Of a stretch of DNA of 40,567 bases, positions 1-7,750 are shown piece by piece. Numbering within the stretch: the stretch's first letter is position 1; every line of letters starts with the position of its first letter. The translations under genes were made by a program, and so were the position numbers. This DNA is from Thermoproteota archaeon (GTDB lineage: Archaea > Korarchaeota > Korarchaeia > Korarchaeales > Korarchaeaceae). The notes under the pieces were generated by a model. The model did not search any database. It was given only the letters and a program-made list of their open reading frames with translations, and was not told the origin of the DNA. Location: assembly GCA_027061785.1 (NCBI GenBank), contig JAMOVA010000069.1, positions 1 to 40,567 of the forward strand, given 5' to 3'.

Positions 1-738
1 GGGTAGGGCTCCGGAGTGATCGAGATGGGCGTGGGTCACCACCACGGCATCTAGTTCGTCCAGCCTGAATATGGGAAGATCGAATCTCGGGAAGGGATTT
101 CTACCACCCACACTTATTCCACTGTCCAAGAGCACGGTGCTCTCATCCGTGTGAACTAGGATGGCGCTCCTGCCCACCTCCCTAGCCGCCCCCAGGAATG
201 TAACGAACAGGCCCCTATCGGCTCCCACTGGAGGCCTATATATCCTAGCAGAGAGCCTCTTGAGGATCCTCTTCCTCTCGACAGATCCGGAGATCAGTAT
301 GTTGTAGAAGGTCTCCAAGAAGGCCGATTTTATCGTGGGGGCCCTTATTATGATGGGTCTCCACCCTGTCTCCTTCAGGATCTCCAGTATATTCGAACCG
401 CCCTTCCCGACGACGTAGCCTGTTCTCTTCGCAATTATGTATACTTCGTTCGTCTCGTGAACAAATTTTATATCAATTATCTCTGCTTTCTGAGGAACTA
501 GCTTCCTTATGAATTCTATGGTAGAATTCTCATCCTTAAGGGGTTTCGATGCAAGCACTATGATCTTCTTCTTCAAAGTCTTCGCGGCATTGGTGATGGC
601 ATCGGGTATGTCTAAGATCTCCCTAGGGTTCTCCGCGTAGACCACGACGAAAGGCCCTTCTAACTCGACCTTGGTTATCTTGGCGTACCGGGAGAGGTAT
701 TCTTTTACTCTCCTTTTTAGCTGTTCTACGGGCTGCAA
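1..738 (-). CDS. aCPSF1/FttA beta-CASP ribonuclease, transcription termination factor (N-terminal part; cut by window edge)
   Basis: My own reading of the reverse strand gives 246 open codons that run off the left edge. The start is a TTG at 738, just after an in-frame TGA, 11 bases beyond the proteasome beta stop, with a GAGGGTG ribosome site. Residues 1-140 look like the two N-terminal KH domains typical of archaeal CPSF1, including the GKGG loop of KHb (VVGKGGSN). A metallo-beta-lactamase fold follows, with TFLGAAREVGRSA and then THAHLDHSGALP near the edge. That motif, at 16-33, is the HxHxDH zinc site. Known members cleave RNA after U-rich tracts and terminate archaeal transcription. The gene follows psmB, an arrangement familiar in archaea. 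The beta-CASP half lies outside the window. Confidence 0.93.
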   Translation of the reverse strand, partial: MQPVEQLKRRVKEYLSRYAKITKVELEGPFVVVYAENPREILDIPDAITNAAKTLKKKIIVLASKPLKDENSTIEFIRKLVPQKAEIIDIKFVHETNEVYIIAKRTGYVVGKGGSNILEILKETGWRPIIIRAPTIKSAFLETFYNILISGSVERKRILKRLSARIYRPPVGADRGLFVTFLGAAREVGRSAILVHTDESTVLLDSGISVGGRNPFPRFDLPIFRLDELDAVVVTHAHLDHSGALP

Positions 739-748
739 TCAGACACCC

Positions 749-1426
749 TCATCCCGAAAGCTCCTTCCACAATCTAGTGACCTCCTCTCTAGAGAGGAAC
801 CTCACACCATCCTTATCTATGACCACAACATCGATCCCATCGCCTGTAGCTGAGTCCCTAGAGAGAGCAGCTATCATTCCAGAGATGACGAGCCTGAGAG
901 CACTCTCCTTATCCATATCAGGGGAATATCCTTCCTCAATGACTGAAATAGCGACAGGAGATCCAGAACCCGTGGCTAGGTAATCCTCCTCGGTCAGCGT
1001 CCCGAAGAAGTCTACATTGAATAGGTGTGGTCCTTCCCTATCCACACCCCCCACTATCAAGTGAGCCATGAGGAAATAAGGTCTGTAGTTCCTCAGCATC
1101 ACAGACAGGAGCTTTGCCATGCCCCTCAAGTTCAAGGGCCTCTCCATATCAAGCTGGTAAAGCTCAGCCATGGCTCTCACATGATTAACTAGGTACTGCC
1201 CGTCAGCGACCAGCCCTGAAATGGTAGCAACCGCATAGTCGGTCAGCTGGATGGTCTTCACGGCGCTCTTGCTGGCGACAAAGGTACCACTAGTTGCCCT
1301 CTTATCTGAGGCGATTACCACCCCGTCCCTGAACTTGACGCCAACGGTCGTAGTTCCCTTCAGCAGCTTCTCTAGCTGCTCAGGGACATCAGCACGTGCC
1401 CCTCCGGTCCTAACATCATGGAGCAT
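749..1426 (-). CDS. psmB: Proteasome beta subunit
   Basis: Catalytic beta subunit of the 20S proteasome, an N-terminal nucleophile hydrolase of the cytoplasm. The processing site is LLKG|TTTVGVKF, so the mature protein starts at the catalytic threonine (residue 25 from my start). The downstream DGVVIASDKRAT holds the conserved Asp and Lys, and GSGSPVA and SRDSATGDGIDVVVI are family blocks. A TTG at 1477 would give a 41-residue propeptide, but it sits close to a TATA-like element at 1481-1490. The ATG at 1426 has AGGTGG five bases upstream and gives a 24-residue propeptide, still longer than the 6-11 residues of well-studied archaeal subunits. The aCPSF1 gene follows and is probably co-transcribed. 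Confidence 0.95.
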   Translation of the reverse strand: MLHDVRTGGARADVPEQLEKLLKGTTTVGVKFRDGVVIASDKRATSGTFVASKSAVKTIQLTDYAVATISGLVADGQYLVNHVRAMAELYQLDMERPLNLRGMAKLLSVMLRNYRPYFLMAHLIVGGVDREGPHLFNVDFFGTLTEEDYLATGSGSPVAISVIEEGYSPDMDKESALRLVISGMIAALSRDSATGDGIDVVVIDKDGVRFLSREEVTRLWKELSG

Positions 1427-1480
1427 AGAACCACCTTTAGGTGAGGCTAAGTAGCTATCCCCTTTCACTAGGGGCAATCG

Positions 1481-1490
1481 AATTAAAAGG
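1481..1490. promoter_or_regulatory. Possible shared TATA element between psmB and the UPF0179 gene
   Basis: AATTAAAAGG lies in the 94-bp gap between the divergent genes. Read either way it is TATA-like. On the minus strand it predicts transcription from about 1460, downstream of the TTG at 1477, which supports the 1426 start of psmB. On the plus strand it predicts a start about ten bases before the ATG at 1521. Inferred from spacing only. Confidence 0.4.
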
Positions 1491-1520
1491 ATTCCGCTGA
1501 ATCAGCACCGGTGCACTTAA

Positions 1521-1964
1521 ATGACTGATGGGGAAAGAGTGGGGCTGGTACCGTCCTCTCTAGCTAAAAGGGGGTTCAAATTCACCTTTGAAGGAGTATC
1601 AGAACCTTGTAAGACCTGCAAGCTGAGGTCGGCATGCGTTGATGGGTTGGAGATGGGCAGGGTATACGAGGTAGTGGAGGTTAACAGGAAGAAAAGGTTC
1701 CCCTGCCCGCTGCACGGTGAGGTCGTGCTGACCACCCTGAGGAAGGCCCATATCCTCGTAGCCCTACCCTCCGGTCTCATAGAGGGCGCTACAATGCAGT
1801 ACAAGGGGATGGAGTGCGAAGATATCTCATGCAAGAATTACCCATACTGCAAGCCAGAGGGGGTCGTGCCAGGAGACAAGATAAAGATAGTGAGGGAAGT
1901 GGGCCCTCTATCCGGCTGTTCCAAGGTGGTCGGCTTCAAAATATACGAGGTAGAGGTCAGGTGA
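1521..1964 (+). CDS. UPF0179 family cysteine-rich protein
   Basis: A 147-residue protein matching the archaeal UPF0179 family, whose function is not established. It has eight cysteines at 30, 33, 39, 62, 99, 104, 110 and 133, arranged as CKTCKLRSAC, FPCPLHGEV, ECEDISCKNYPYC and GPLSGC. This spacing suggests two metal sites (zinc or iron-sulfur), which is inference. The block CKNYPYCKPEGVVPGDKIKIV is what I recognise as the family signature. The gene diverges from psmB and has almost no leader, so it may be translated from a leaderless or very short-leader transcript. Confidence 0.8.
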   Translation: MTDGERVGLVPSSLAKRGFKFTFEGVSEPCKTCKLRSACVDGLEMGRVYEVVEVNRKKRFPCPLHGEVVLTTLRKAHILVALPSGLIEGATMQYKGMECEDISCKNYPYCKPEGVVPGDKIKIVREVGPLSGCSKVVGFKIYEVEVR

Positions 1965-1989
1965 CCTCTCAACCTCTGACCGGGAACTC

Positions 1990-2712
1990 TCAAGTCTGAG
2001 ATTCTTCAGCCTCTGATTCCTTCTTGGGAATTTCGAACTCCTCTATGAAGCGGACCTTCTTGACGCTCTTGACATGTCTCATTATCAGAGAGAGGGACCT
2101 TATCTTCCTGGAATAGGCATCTCTCAGCACGTACGCCTTGGAAGGAAGCTCGACGGTCACCACGCCCTCCTCCACCTCCTCGACTTTTATGTCCTCCAAG
2201 GGCACGTCGAAGGAGTCGGCCACTATGGCCCTCACCTTCTCCAAGTCGTTCTCTATCTTCCTGACCACTTTCCCGGATACCACGAGCTCCCTCCCTGCCA
2301 AGGGATGGTTGAAGTCTATGGTCACCCTCCCACCGGTGATGGACTGAATGACCCCTCTCTGCCCGTCCACGTAGACGGTCGCCCCGACTTGAGGCTGGAT
2401 ACCCTCTCTCTCCAGCCTCTTCACCGAGAACACCCTGACCTTCCCCCTATCGTAGGGACCATACGCCTCTTCGGGACTCAGTTTGACCTCGAAGCTCTCT
2501 CCTTCGTTGAGATCCTTCAGCGCCTCCATCACCTTGGGGAAGAGGTCCGCCTCCCCTGGAATCACCAGCACTGGCAGGTACACGGACCTCTCGTCGTAGA
2601 TTCCAGCCTCCTTGGCTATCTCCTCAACAGTGGTCTGGTATATCTTACCTTCCTTCGCGTCCTTTACCGTGAGATCCACTAGGAGGAACGCTTTACCGCT
2701 CAAACTCAACAC
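1990..2712 (-). CDS. FKBP-type peptidyl-prolyl cis-trans isomerase, long archaeal form
   Basis: Isomerises proline peptide bonds and acts as a folding helper. The N-terminal 150 residues contain an FKBP domain split by an insert-in-flap domain, with the hallmark FNHPLAGRELVVSGKV near residue 135; LSPEEAYGPYDRGKVRVF is the other conserved block. About 80 more residues follow, rich in charged and beta-strand sequence (residues 155-225), as in the 26-30 kDa archaeal FKBPs. The tail is acidic (KKESEAEESQT). Several starts are possible (TTG 2715, GTG 2712, TTG 2709). There is no ribosome site, and a TATA box 25 bp upstream suggests a leaderless message beginning at one of these codons; I chose the GTG. 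Confidence 0.88.
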   Translation of the reverse strand: MLSLSGKAFLLVDLTVKDAKEGKIYQTTVEEIAKEAGIYDERSVYLPVLVIPGEADLFPKVMEALKDLNEGESFEVKLSPEEAYGPYDRGKVRVFSVKRLEREGIQPQVGATVYVDGQRGVIQSITGGRVTIDFNHPLAGRELVVSGKVVRKIENDLEKVRAIVADSFDVPLEDIKVEEVEEGVVTVELPSKAYVLRDAYSRKIRSLSLIMRHVKSVKKVRFIEEFEIPKKESEAEESQT

Positions 2713-2732
2713 CAAGGAGAGAAAAGGGTGAG

Positions 2733-2744
2733 AGTATAATAAAT
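2733..2744 (-). promoter_or_regulatory. TATA box for the FKBP gene
   Basis: On the minus strand this reads TTTATTATACTC, in the gap between the rtcB stop (2749) and the FKBP start. Its centre is about 26 bases from the proposed GTG start, matching a leaderless transcript. Confidence 0.55.
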
Positions 2745-2748
2745 TGAC

Positions 2749-4200
2749 CTAACCTTTGACGACGCCTATGGGCCTGAGTCTAGCGACGAGCTTGGCTATG
2801 CCGGCGCGATGGGTGACGTTCACGACCTCATCCACATCCTTGTACGCGCCCGGTGCCTCCTCCGCAGCCACTGCGAAGGAAGCGGGCTTTACTATTATGC
2901 CCCTCTGAGCGAGCATCTGAACTATCTGGGTGCCCCTATATATCCTCTTGGCCCTAGCCCTGCTCATCACCCTGCCAGCGCCGTGCGCGGTGGTCCCGAA
3001 GGACTCGCTCATCGCCTGATGGGTGCCCACCATGAGATAGGAGGCCGTTCCCTGAGATCCGGGAATGAGCACCGGCTGACCGACGTCCCTGTAATCGCTT
3101 GGCACTGCTGGATGGCCGGGCGGGAAGGACCTGGTGGCCCCCTTCCTGTGGACATAGACCTTCACCCTCTTCCCGTCTATATCATGCTCCTCCAGCTTCG
3201 CTATGTTGTGAGCGACGTCATAGACTAGCCACATGCCCATATCCTCAGCGCTCCTCCCGAACACCCTCTCGAAGGATTCCCTGACCCAGTGGGTTATCAT
3301 CTGCCTGTTAGCCCAAGCATAATTCGCCGCTCCCCTCATGGCCTTGAAGTACCTCTGAGCGAGCTCCGTGTTGGCATAAGCGCATATCAACTGCTTATCC
3401 GGGAGCCTGAAGTCTAAATTCCTGATGTTGGAGAGCATGAGTCTAAGGTAATCGTCTGCCACTTGATGCCCGAATCCCCTGCTTCCAGTGTGGACCATGG
3501 CCGTGACCTGCCCCTCGTGGGTTATGCCCATGACCTTCGCCACCTCTGGATCGTATATCCTGTCGACCACTTGGACCTCCAAGAAGTGGTTGCCGCTCCC
3601 CAATGTTCCCAGCTGAGGGGCACCCCTCTCCTTCGCCCTCCTGCTTATCACGGAGGGATCAGCTCCCTCCATCATTCCCCCTTCCTCAGCGTGCTCCAAG
3701 TCCTTCTCCCATCCATAACCGTGTTCCACGGCCCATCGGGCTCCCATCAGAATGACCTCGTCGAGCTGCTGGGGAGTCAACCTCAGTTTACCTCTACTAC
3801 CCAGACCCGAGGGGACGTTGGAGAACAGTGTGTCGACCAGCTGCCTCAGCTTGGGCCTGACCTCGTTCTCGCTCAGATCGGTCCTTATCAGCCTGACTCC
3901 ACAGTTGATGTCGAAACCGACCCCTCCGGGACTAATCACTCCCTCGTAAGCGTCGAAGGCGGCTACTCCCCCTATAGGGAACCCATAGCCCTCATGTATG
4001 TCCGGCATGGCTATCGAATACTTGTAAATGCCGGGGAGGGTTGCTACATTAGCCAGCTGCTCCACAGCCCCCCTCTCTATTTGCTTCATCAGCTTCTCAC
4101 TGGCGAAGACCAGCCCAGGAACCCTCATTCCGGGTTTAAACCCCTTGGGAAGCTCCCATCTGACCTCGTCGATTTTCCTGAAGAGAGACTCCACACCCAA
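2749..4200 (-). CDS. rtcB: tRNA-splicing RNA ligase RtcB
   Basis: Joins 2',3'-cyclic phosphate and 5'-OH RNA ends with GTP and manganese; in archaea it seals tRNA exons after intron removal. The full 483 residues are present with no intein. Metal and catalytic residues are visible: D97 and C100 (GFDINCGVR), H205 (GSGNHFLE), H237 (HTGSRG), H331 (DVAHN), and the guanylylated H406 in [12 protein letters not shown]. The start is TTG at 4200, four bases after GGTGAGG; a GTG two codons later is possible. The activating partner archease is at 24398-24808 and the splicing endonuclease at 16533-17609, so all three splicing functions are in this window. The gene is divergent from ksgA. Confidence 0.97.
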   Translation of the reverse strand: MGVESLFRKIDEVRWELPKGFKPGMRVPGLVFASEKLMKQIERGAVEQLANVATLPGIYKYSIAMPDIHEGYGFPIGGVAAFDAYEGVISPGGVGFDINCGVRLIRTDLSENEVRPKLRQLVDTLFSNVPSGLGSRGKLRLTPQQLDEVILMGARWAVEHGYGWEKDLEHAEEGGMMEGADPSVISRRAKERGAPQLGTLGSGNHFLEVQVVDRIYDPEVAKVMGITHEGQVTAMVHTGSRGFGHQVADDYLRLMLSNIRNLDFRLPDKQLICAYANTELAQRYFKAMRGAANYAWANRQMITHWVRESFERVFGRSAEDMGMWLVYDVAHNIAKLEEHDIDGKRVKVYVHRKGATRSFPPGHPAVPSDYRDVGQPVLIPGSQGTASYLMVGTHQAMSESFGTTAHGAGRVMSRARAKRIYRGTQIVQMLAQRGIIVKPASFAVAAEEAPGAYKDVDEVVNVTHRAGIAKLVARLRPIGVVKG

Positions 4201-4230
4201 GCTTCCTCACCCGTTAGCTAACCTATGCAA

Positions 4231-4241
4231 CCATATATAAG
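4231..4241. promoter_or_regulatory. TATA box shared by rtcB (minus) and ksgA (plus)
   Basis: CCATATATAAG sits in the 77-bp divergent gap and is a good archaeal TATA box on both strands. For rtcB it places transcription near 4211, about 11 bases before the TTG start. For ksgA it places it near 4260, just before the GGTGATCT ribosome site at 4267-4274. Confidence 0.6.
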
Positions 4242-4277
4242 CTTGTTAACCCTATTCTCAAAGGACGGTGATCTCTC

Positions 4278-5030
4278 CTGAGGCTTAAAAAGAGCCTGGG
4301 CCAGCACATAATGATATCGAGAAAGTGGCTCAGTGTCATGGCGGATCTACTCACAATAAGATCCACTGATTCCGTGATCGAGCTGGGGGCTGGGACGGGA
4401 AATCTGAGCGAGGGGATCCTGAAGAGAGGTCCTAAGAGGCTTACACTGGTGGAGAAGGATCCCAGCATGATATGGCATCTCAAATCTAGGTTCTCATCCG
4501 ATCCCCGGGTGGAAATAGTGGAGAAGGACATCAGGGAGGTTCTACCCATTAGAGGCTACGAGAAGGTGGCTGCCAACCCACCTTACTATTTGTCCTCAAT
4601 AATTCTAATCGGCCTCGCGAGGAGCGACTTCGAGAGGGCAGTAATGACCTTTCAGAGGGAGTTCGCCGAGAGGATGGTCGCCTCCCCCGGGACCCCAGAA
4701 TATGGAAGCCTGACGGTGATATCGTCTCTCCTCTTCAACGTGAAGATCGTGGCTATAGTAGGGAAGAGGGCCTTCAAACCTCCACCTAAGGTCGAATCGG
4801 CCATAGTGGTGATAGAACCCAAGGATGTGAGACCCGAGGTGAGGGAGGCTATCCTCGAGTACTCAAAGACGATATTCTCTAGGAGGAAGAGAACCCTTAG
4901 GAACGTTCTGAGGCCCCTGGTGGGTGAAAAGGTGGAATCAGCTCCCTATGTGGATAAGAGACCGTATCACCTCTCTCCAGAGGAGGTGCTGGAGGTGATA
5001 CTTTGGCTGAGGGATCTAAGATCAGAGTGA
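4278..5030 (+). CDS. ksgA: 16S rRNA dimethyladenosine transferase KsgA/Dim1
   Basis: Dimethylates two adjacent adenosines in the last helix of 16S rRNA using S-adenosylmethionine. The SAM site is VIELGAGTGNLSEG, the catalytic motif is NPPYYLS, and the C-terminal half holds FKPPPKVESAIVVI. The first ATG is at 4311, but in-frame sequence upstream encodes RLKKSLGQHI, the conserved family N-terminus (LGQHF/NFL). The open frame begins after a TGA at 4269-4271 and contains no ATG, GTG or TTG; a CTG at 4278, four bases after GGTGATCT, gives exactly the expected (M)RLKKSLGQH. I therefore propose a CTG start; the ATG at 4311 is the fallback. The 3' end overlaps the next methyltransferase gene by 28 bases. 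Confidence 0.93.
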   Translation: MRLKKSLGQHIMISRKWLSVMADLLTIRSTDSVIELGAGTGNLSEGILKRGPKRLTLVEKDPSMIWHLKSRFSSDPRVEIVEKDIREVLPIRGYEKVAANPPYYLSSIILIGLARSDFERAVMTFQREFAERMVASPGTPEYGSLTVISSLLFNVKIVAIVGKRAFKPPPKVESAIVVIEPKDVRPEVREAILEYSKTIFSRRKRTLRNVLRPLVGEKVESAPYVDKRPYHLSPEEVLEVILWLRDLRSE

Positions 5031-5629
5031 GGGGTCTCGAGATCGAGACTCACAGGGATGTCTACATGCCTGCCGAGGACTCACTGCTCATGCTCGACTC
5101 CGTAGATCTGTGGGGAGATCTTAGAGGACTCAAATGCTTGGATGTGGGAACGGGCACTGGTATAGTAGCCATATTCATGGCTAGGAAGGGATGTGAGACC
5201 TTTGCAACCGATCTAACCTCCGAGTCGGTGGAATTAACCCGTAGAAACGCAGAACTAAATGGTGTAGACCTCCATGTCACTCAGGGTGACCTAATGAGTC
5301 ATTTCAGGAGTTCTTCCTTTGATGTCATAACATTCAACCCGCCTTATCTCCCGGAACGCCCGAGCGATGTCAAACTCTCCATATCCTGGGCCGGAGGCTC
5401 AATGGGCAGGGAACTCATCGATCGATTCCTCTCCGACCTTCCTCGAGTTATTAAAGAAGGTGGAAGGGCAGCTATATTGCACGCAGACTATAACGAGCCG
5501 CGCCTGACTCTAGAGTGGGGAAGGAAGAGGGGGTTCAATTCCCGCATATTAGGCAGGAGGAAGTTAGCATTTCATGAGCTGATTGTTATTGAGCTCAGGC
5601 TTAGAAGCCGGAGAGCTGAGCATCCCTGA
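5003..5629 (+). CDS. HemK2/Mtq2-like protein glutamine methyltransferase
   Basis: A small class I SAM methyltransferase of the PrmC/HemK2 type. Visible motifs are PAEDSLLMLD at residues 23-32 (family N-terminal signature), the SAM motif CLDVGTGTGIVA (45-56), and NPPYLP at 112-117, which binds the glutamine side chain. Family members methylate the GGQ glutamine of class 1 release factors. The likely substrate is aRF1, encoded at 7872-9113 with an intact GGQ; this link is inference. The TTG start at 5003 is fixed by GGAGGTGAT four bases upstream, inside ksgA, so the two genes are translationally coupled. The C-terminus overlaps the convergent zinc-protein gene by 29 bases. Confidence 0.85.
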   Translation: MAEGSKIRVRGLEIETHRDVYMPAEDSLLMLDSVDLWGDLRGLKCLDVGTGTGIVAIFMARKGCETFATDLTSESVELTRRNAELNGVDLHVTQGDLMSHFRSSSFDVITFNPPYLPERPSDVKLSISWAGGSMGRELIDRFLSDLPRVIKEGGRAAILHADYNEPRLTLEWGRKRGFNSRILGRRKLAFHELIVIELRLRSRRAEHP

Positions 5630-5795
5630 CTTGCTTCACCATCTTATAATGCTTCCTGCATAAGGGAATTTTCTTCCCAGTATCCTCCTTCAGCTTCAGC
5701 TTCAACTCTTGAATGAAGGGAAGGAAGGACCTATCCACCTCCTTCGAAGCTGGCTCATTACAACCCTCCACCGCGCACACCTTTTCATCCTTCAA
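5601..5795 (-). CDS. Small zinc-ribbon-like protein, unknown function
   Basis: A 64-residue, strongly basic protein. C7, C12, C46 and H49 (VCAVEGCNEPA and PLCRKHY) form a plausible single zinc site, and the segment between (SFLPFIQELKLKLKEDTGKK) is helical. I do not recognise a named family, though short CxxxxC/CxxH proteins of this type are common in archaea. The TTG start at 5795 is supported by GGGAGGTG about eight bases upstream. The gene begins 21 bases after tRNA-Arg(CCG) on the same strand, so it may be transcribed as a tRNA-mRNA unit from the tRNA promoter. Confidence 0.65.
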   Translation of the reverse strand: MKDEKVCAVEGCNEPASKEVDRSFLPFIQELKLKLKEDTGKKIPLCRKHYKMVKQVRDAQLSGF

Positions 5796-5816
5796 ACCGA
5801 AGCACCTCCCTCGTAG

Positions 5817-5891
5817 CGGGCCCGGGGGGACTCGAACCCCCGACCTCCGGCTCCGGAGGCCGGCGCTCTATCCATGCTGAGCTACGGGCCC
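5817..5891 (-). tRNA. tRNA-Arg(CCG)
   Basis: Full cloverleaf on the minus strand. The acceptor GGGCCCG pairs with CGGGCCC with discriminator G. The anticodon stem CCGGC/GCCGG encloses loop CTCCGGA with anticodon CCG, and the T arm is GGGGG-TTCGAGT-CCCCC. No intron. CCA is not encoded (the next bases are CTA). It reads the CGG codon. Confidence 0.95.
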
Positions 5892-5912
5892 GGAGAGTAA
5901 TACCCCGAGTCC

Positions 5913-5923
5913 GATATAAAATC
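5913..5923 (-). promoter_or_regulatory. TATA box for tRNA-Arg(CCG)
   Basis: On the minus strand this reads GATTTTATATC, centred about 27 bases upstream of the tRNA 5' end. It may also drive the small zinc-protein gene downstream. Confidence 0.55.
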
Positions 5924-5941
5924 GCTGTAGGAGCGGAGAGG

Positions 5942-6106
5942 TCAACCCTTCTTCTTGAACTCGGTATAGCCGCACTTACCGCAGGTGTACCTGTCCTTGT
6001 GCTCGGCCATGAAAGAGCCGCATCTCGGGCACATCCTCTTCTTCCTGACCAGCTTGTCCCCTTCAATGGAGTAATACTTCCACACTTGGACGGGTTTGTG
6101 CTTCAT
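5942..6106 (-). CDS. rps27ae: Ribosomal protein S27ae (eS31)
   Basis: A 54-residue protein read directly from the reverse strand. It begins [16 protein letters not shown] and ends TEFKKKG. A four-cysteine zinc ribbon is clear: MCPRCG near residue 26 and YTCGKCGY near residue 41. In archaea this small-subunit protein stands alone, whereas in eukaryotes it is fused to ubiquitin. The ATG overlaps the stop of S24e as ATGA (6103-6106), so the two are translationally coupled, in the classic archaeal order S24e-S27ae. Confidence 0.95.
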   Translation of the reverse strand: MKHKPVQVWKYYSIEGDKLVRKKRMCPRCGSFMAEHKDRYTCGKCGYTEFKKKG

Positions 6107-6399
6107 GAGGATACTCCCTCCCCCTCTCCCTCGTTCCTCTTTATTATGTGGTCCGGCTCTATAAGCAGAGCAAAAGCCCTGCTGTTGTAGGCCATTGCCA
6201 CGACCTCAGCCTCCTCCTTTCCGTATTCGGTGATAATCCTCCTGATAAAGAGGTTTCCAACGGGCTTCCCGAGCTCTTTGGCCAGAGCCTCCCTTATCTC
6301 CTTCCTAGATGGAGTGCCGCCCTCAAACCGCACCCTAGCGATGACCTCTTCCCTCTGCAGCAGTGGATTTTCCCTGCGCCTGACGATCTCCAACTCCAT
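6103..6399 (-). CDS. rps24e: Ribosomal protein S24e (eS24)
   Basis: A 98-residue small ribosomal subunit protein. Recognisable blocks are [22 protein letters not shown] and the central [24 protein letters not shown] (residues 48-71). The ATG has GGGAGGCG just upstream. It has its own TATA box at 6430-6439, so S24e-S27ae can be made separately from the Rpo7-Spt4 unit that precedes it on the same strand. Confidence 0.95.
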   Translation of the reverse strand: MELEIVRRRENPLLQREEVIARVRFEGGTPSRKEIREALAKELGKPVGNLFIRRIITEYGKEEAEVVAMAYNSRAFALLIEPDHIIKRNEGEGEGVSS

Positions 6400-6429
6400 T
6401 TTCGCCTCCCGTCTTGCGTTTACCCCTCC

Positions 6430-6439
6430 AATATATAAC
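6430..6439 (-). promoter_or_regulatory. TATA box for S24e-S27ae
   Basis: GTTATATATT on the minus strand lies between the Spt4 stop (6447) and S24e, about 35 bases from the ATG. That leaves a short leader carrying the ribosome site. Confidence 0.55.
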
Positions 6440-6446
6440 CTCTACC

Positions 6447-6635
6447 TCACCACACCCTCAGGGCGTACATACCTACCTTCTCGTGACCGAGCATCTTAGC
6501 GAGTTGGGAGCGCAAAGGGTCCGTGATGGCAACTATACCCTCCCAGTTGTAGGTTAGGTCATCCGATCCGCATACAGGGCATTTGTTCTCGGTGGTGAGA
6601 GCCTTACAATTCCTGCAGGCCTTCCATTTAGCCAT
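6447..6635 (-). CDS. spt4: Transcription elongation factor Spt4 (RpoE'')
   Basis: A 62-residue zinc protein. Cysteines at 7, 10, 19 and 22 (KACRNCKAL, NKCPVCGS) form the zinc finger, followed by the NWEGIVAITDP block that contacts Spt5. The Spt4-Spt5 dimer clamps RNA polymerase for processive elongation. GTAGGTGATCTT precedes the ATG and overlaps the end of the Rpo7 gene, which lies only eight bases upstream. The Rpo7-Spt4 pairing is conserved across archaea. Confidence 0.95.
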   Translation of the reverse strand: MAKWKACRNCKALTTENKCPVCGSDDLTYNWEGIVAITDPLRSQLAKMLGHEKVGMYALRVW

Positions 6636-6643
6636 AAGATCAC

Positions 6644-7216
6644 CTACTCACGGGTCTCCTTTTCTTTCTCCTTCTCCTCTATCTTGCCGAGCTTCGGCTG
6701 TCTCATCGTTAAAGAGACCCTGACTATCGGCTCCCCCCTGAGGAGGGCTGCGGGACTCGGCTTACTCACCGTGGTTATCCTGGCCCTGACCCTGTCGCCT
6801 TTCCTGAAGGTGATCTTCGCCTTCTTGCTCTGCAGCACTCCCGCCCTATGTATGAAAACGTCATCTCCCAGCTGGGAGATGTGAACGAACCCGCTTATCG
6901 GACCTATAGAGACGAACATCCCGTAATCTACGATGTTCTCCACCTCTCCCTCGACTATCTCGTCCTTGAGTGGGAGGTAGGTCAGGACCTTGAACTTCGC
7001 CCTGACGTATATGTTCGGGCTACCTATGATGGACTTACCGTGGCTGAGTTCCGTGACCTCAAGCACGTCCAGAACCAAGCCCACATCCCTGAGGTAGCGT
7101 CCTATGTACTTCGAGCCGAACTGCTCCCTCAGTATGGATTTAATATCCCCAGTTATATCAGCAGGCCTGATGAAACCGACATCGCTCATCTCCGTTATAT
7201 AAAACAATTCTTCCAT
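6644..7216 (-). CDS. rpoE: RNA polymerase subunit Rpo7 (RpoE')
   Basis: Stalk subunit of archaeal RNA polymerase, partner of Rpo4. The N-terminal RNP-like domain (FIRPADITGDIKSILREQFGSKYIGRYLRDVGLVLDV) is followed by an S1 RNA-binding domain (EGEVENIVDYGMFVSIGPISGFVHISQLGDD). The C-terminus has the family sequence RVSLTMRQPKLGKIE and a charged KEKEKETRE tail. A longer frame starts at a GTG at 7246, but homologues begin just before FYITEMSD, so I prefer the ATG at 7216. It follows the PIN gene and precedes Spt4, as in many archaea. Confidence 0.95.
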   Translation of the reverse strand: MEELFYITEMSDVGFIRPADITGDIKSILREQFGSKYIGRYLRDVGLVLDVLEVTELSHGKSIIGSPNIYVRAKFKVLTYLPLKDEIVEGEVENIVDYGMFVSIGPISGFVHISQLGDDVFIHRAGVLQSKKAKITFRKGDRVRARITTVSKPSPAALLRGEPIVRVSLTMRQPKLGKIEEKEKEKETRE

Positions 7217-7254
7217 TCCCCCGCTGGCCCTGAGAGGTCTTACCACTCCAGAGA

Positions 7255-7659
7255 TCAGCTTTCCTTACTTAACCTTAACGGATCATCGAGCACCAGTTTC
7301 TTCCCCGCCCTGAGGTATATCACGGGAACGCCCTCCTTCAACAGCCTCTCCTTCAACTCCAGATCGAAGGTGGCCACAACAGCTCCCAGCTCCTTAGCCA
7401 GTGCCATTACATCGTCATCGGCCTCTCCGCAGTATCTCCCATCCACCGAGATACCATGCTTCTCTATTACCTGCAGGGCAACGCTCGCGGCGACCCTCCT
7501 CTTCCCCTTGAGGAAACTTTCCAGTTCCTTGACCACGGATTTGGTGGTGACCAGTCTCGCATTGGGATAGAACTTCCTCAGATCACCCAGACTCAGGAAT
7601 CTGAGCTCCGTCAAGGCCATTAGGAAGGAGGTGTCTAGGACGATGTACCTCGAATTCAA
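7255..7659 (-). CDS. PIN-domain ribonuclease, Fcf1/Utp24-like (UPF0129 type)
   Basis: A single PIN domain of about 134 residues. The acidic active-site positions are visible: D in YIVLDTSFLMAL, E in VVKELESFL, the EADDDVMALAKEL segment and D in VVATFDLELKERL. Position next to Rpo7-Spt4 matches the archaeal PIN protein related to eukaryotic Fcf1/Utp24, which cuts pre-rRNA; the exact substrate is inferred. The open frame runs on upstream through two tRNA genes, so its long version is false. TTG at 7659 follows a GGTGATC ribosome site (7663-7669); GTG at 7668 is the alternative. The gene begins about 15 bases after tRNA-Ile. Confidence 0.85.
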   Translation of the reverse strand: MNSRYIVLDTSFLMALTELRFLSLGDLRKFYPNARLVTTKSVVKELESFLKGKRRVAASVALQVIEKHGISVDGRYCGEADDDVMALAKELGAVVATFDLELKERLLKEGVPVIYLRAGKKLVLDDPLRLSKES

Positions 7660-7673
7660 ATCGATCACCCGAG

Positions 7674-7748
7674 TGGGCCCGGGGGGACTTGAACCCCCGA
7701 CCTCCCGGTTATCAGCCGGGCGCTCTGACCAGTCTGAGCCACGGGCCC
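7674..7748 (-). tRNA. tRNA-Ile(GAT)
   Basis: The acceptor GGGCCCG/CGGGCCC has discriminator A. The anticodon stem CCCGG/CCGGG closes loop CTGATAA with anticodon GAT, and the T arm is GGGGG-TTCAAGT-CCCCC. No intron and no encoded CCA. Only two bases separate it from tRNA-Ala upstream. Confidence 0.95.
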
Positions 7749-7750
7749 AG

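Noticed and set aside
2074-2682. Open frame of 202 codons on the plus strand, and similar long frames such as 31999-33186 and 36208-36954
   Set aside because: They are opposite-strand or shifted shadows of FKBP, EF-1A and the OPT-like gene, made possible by high GC and biased codon use; their proteins have shadow-type composition.
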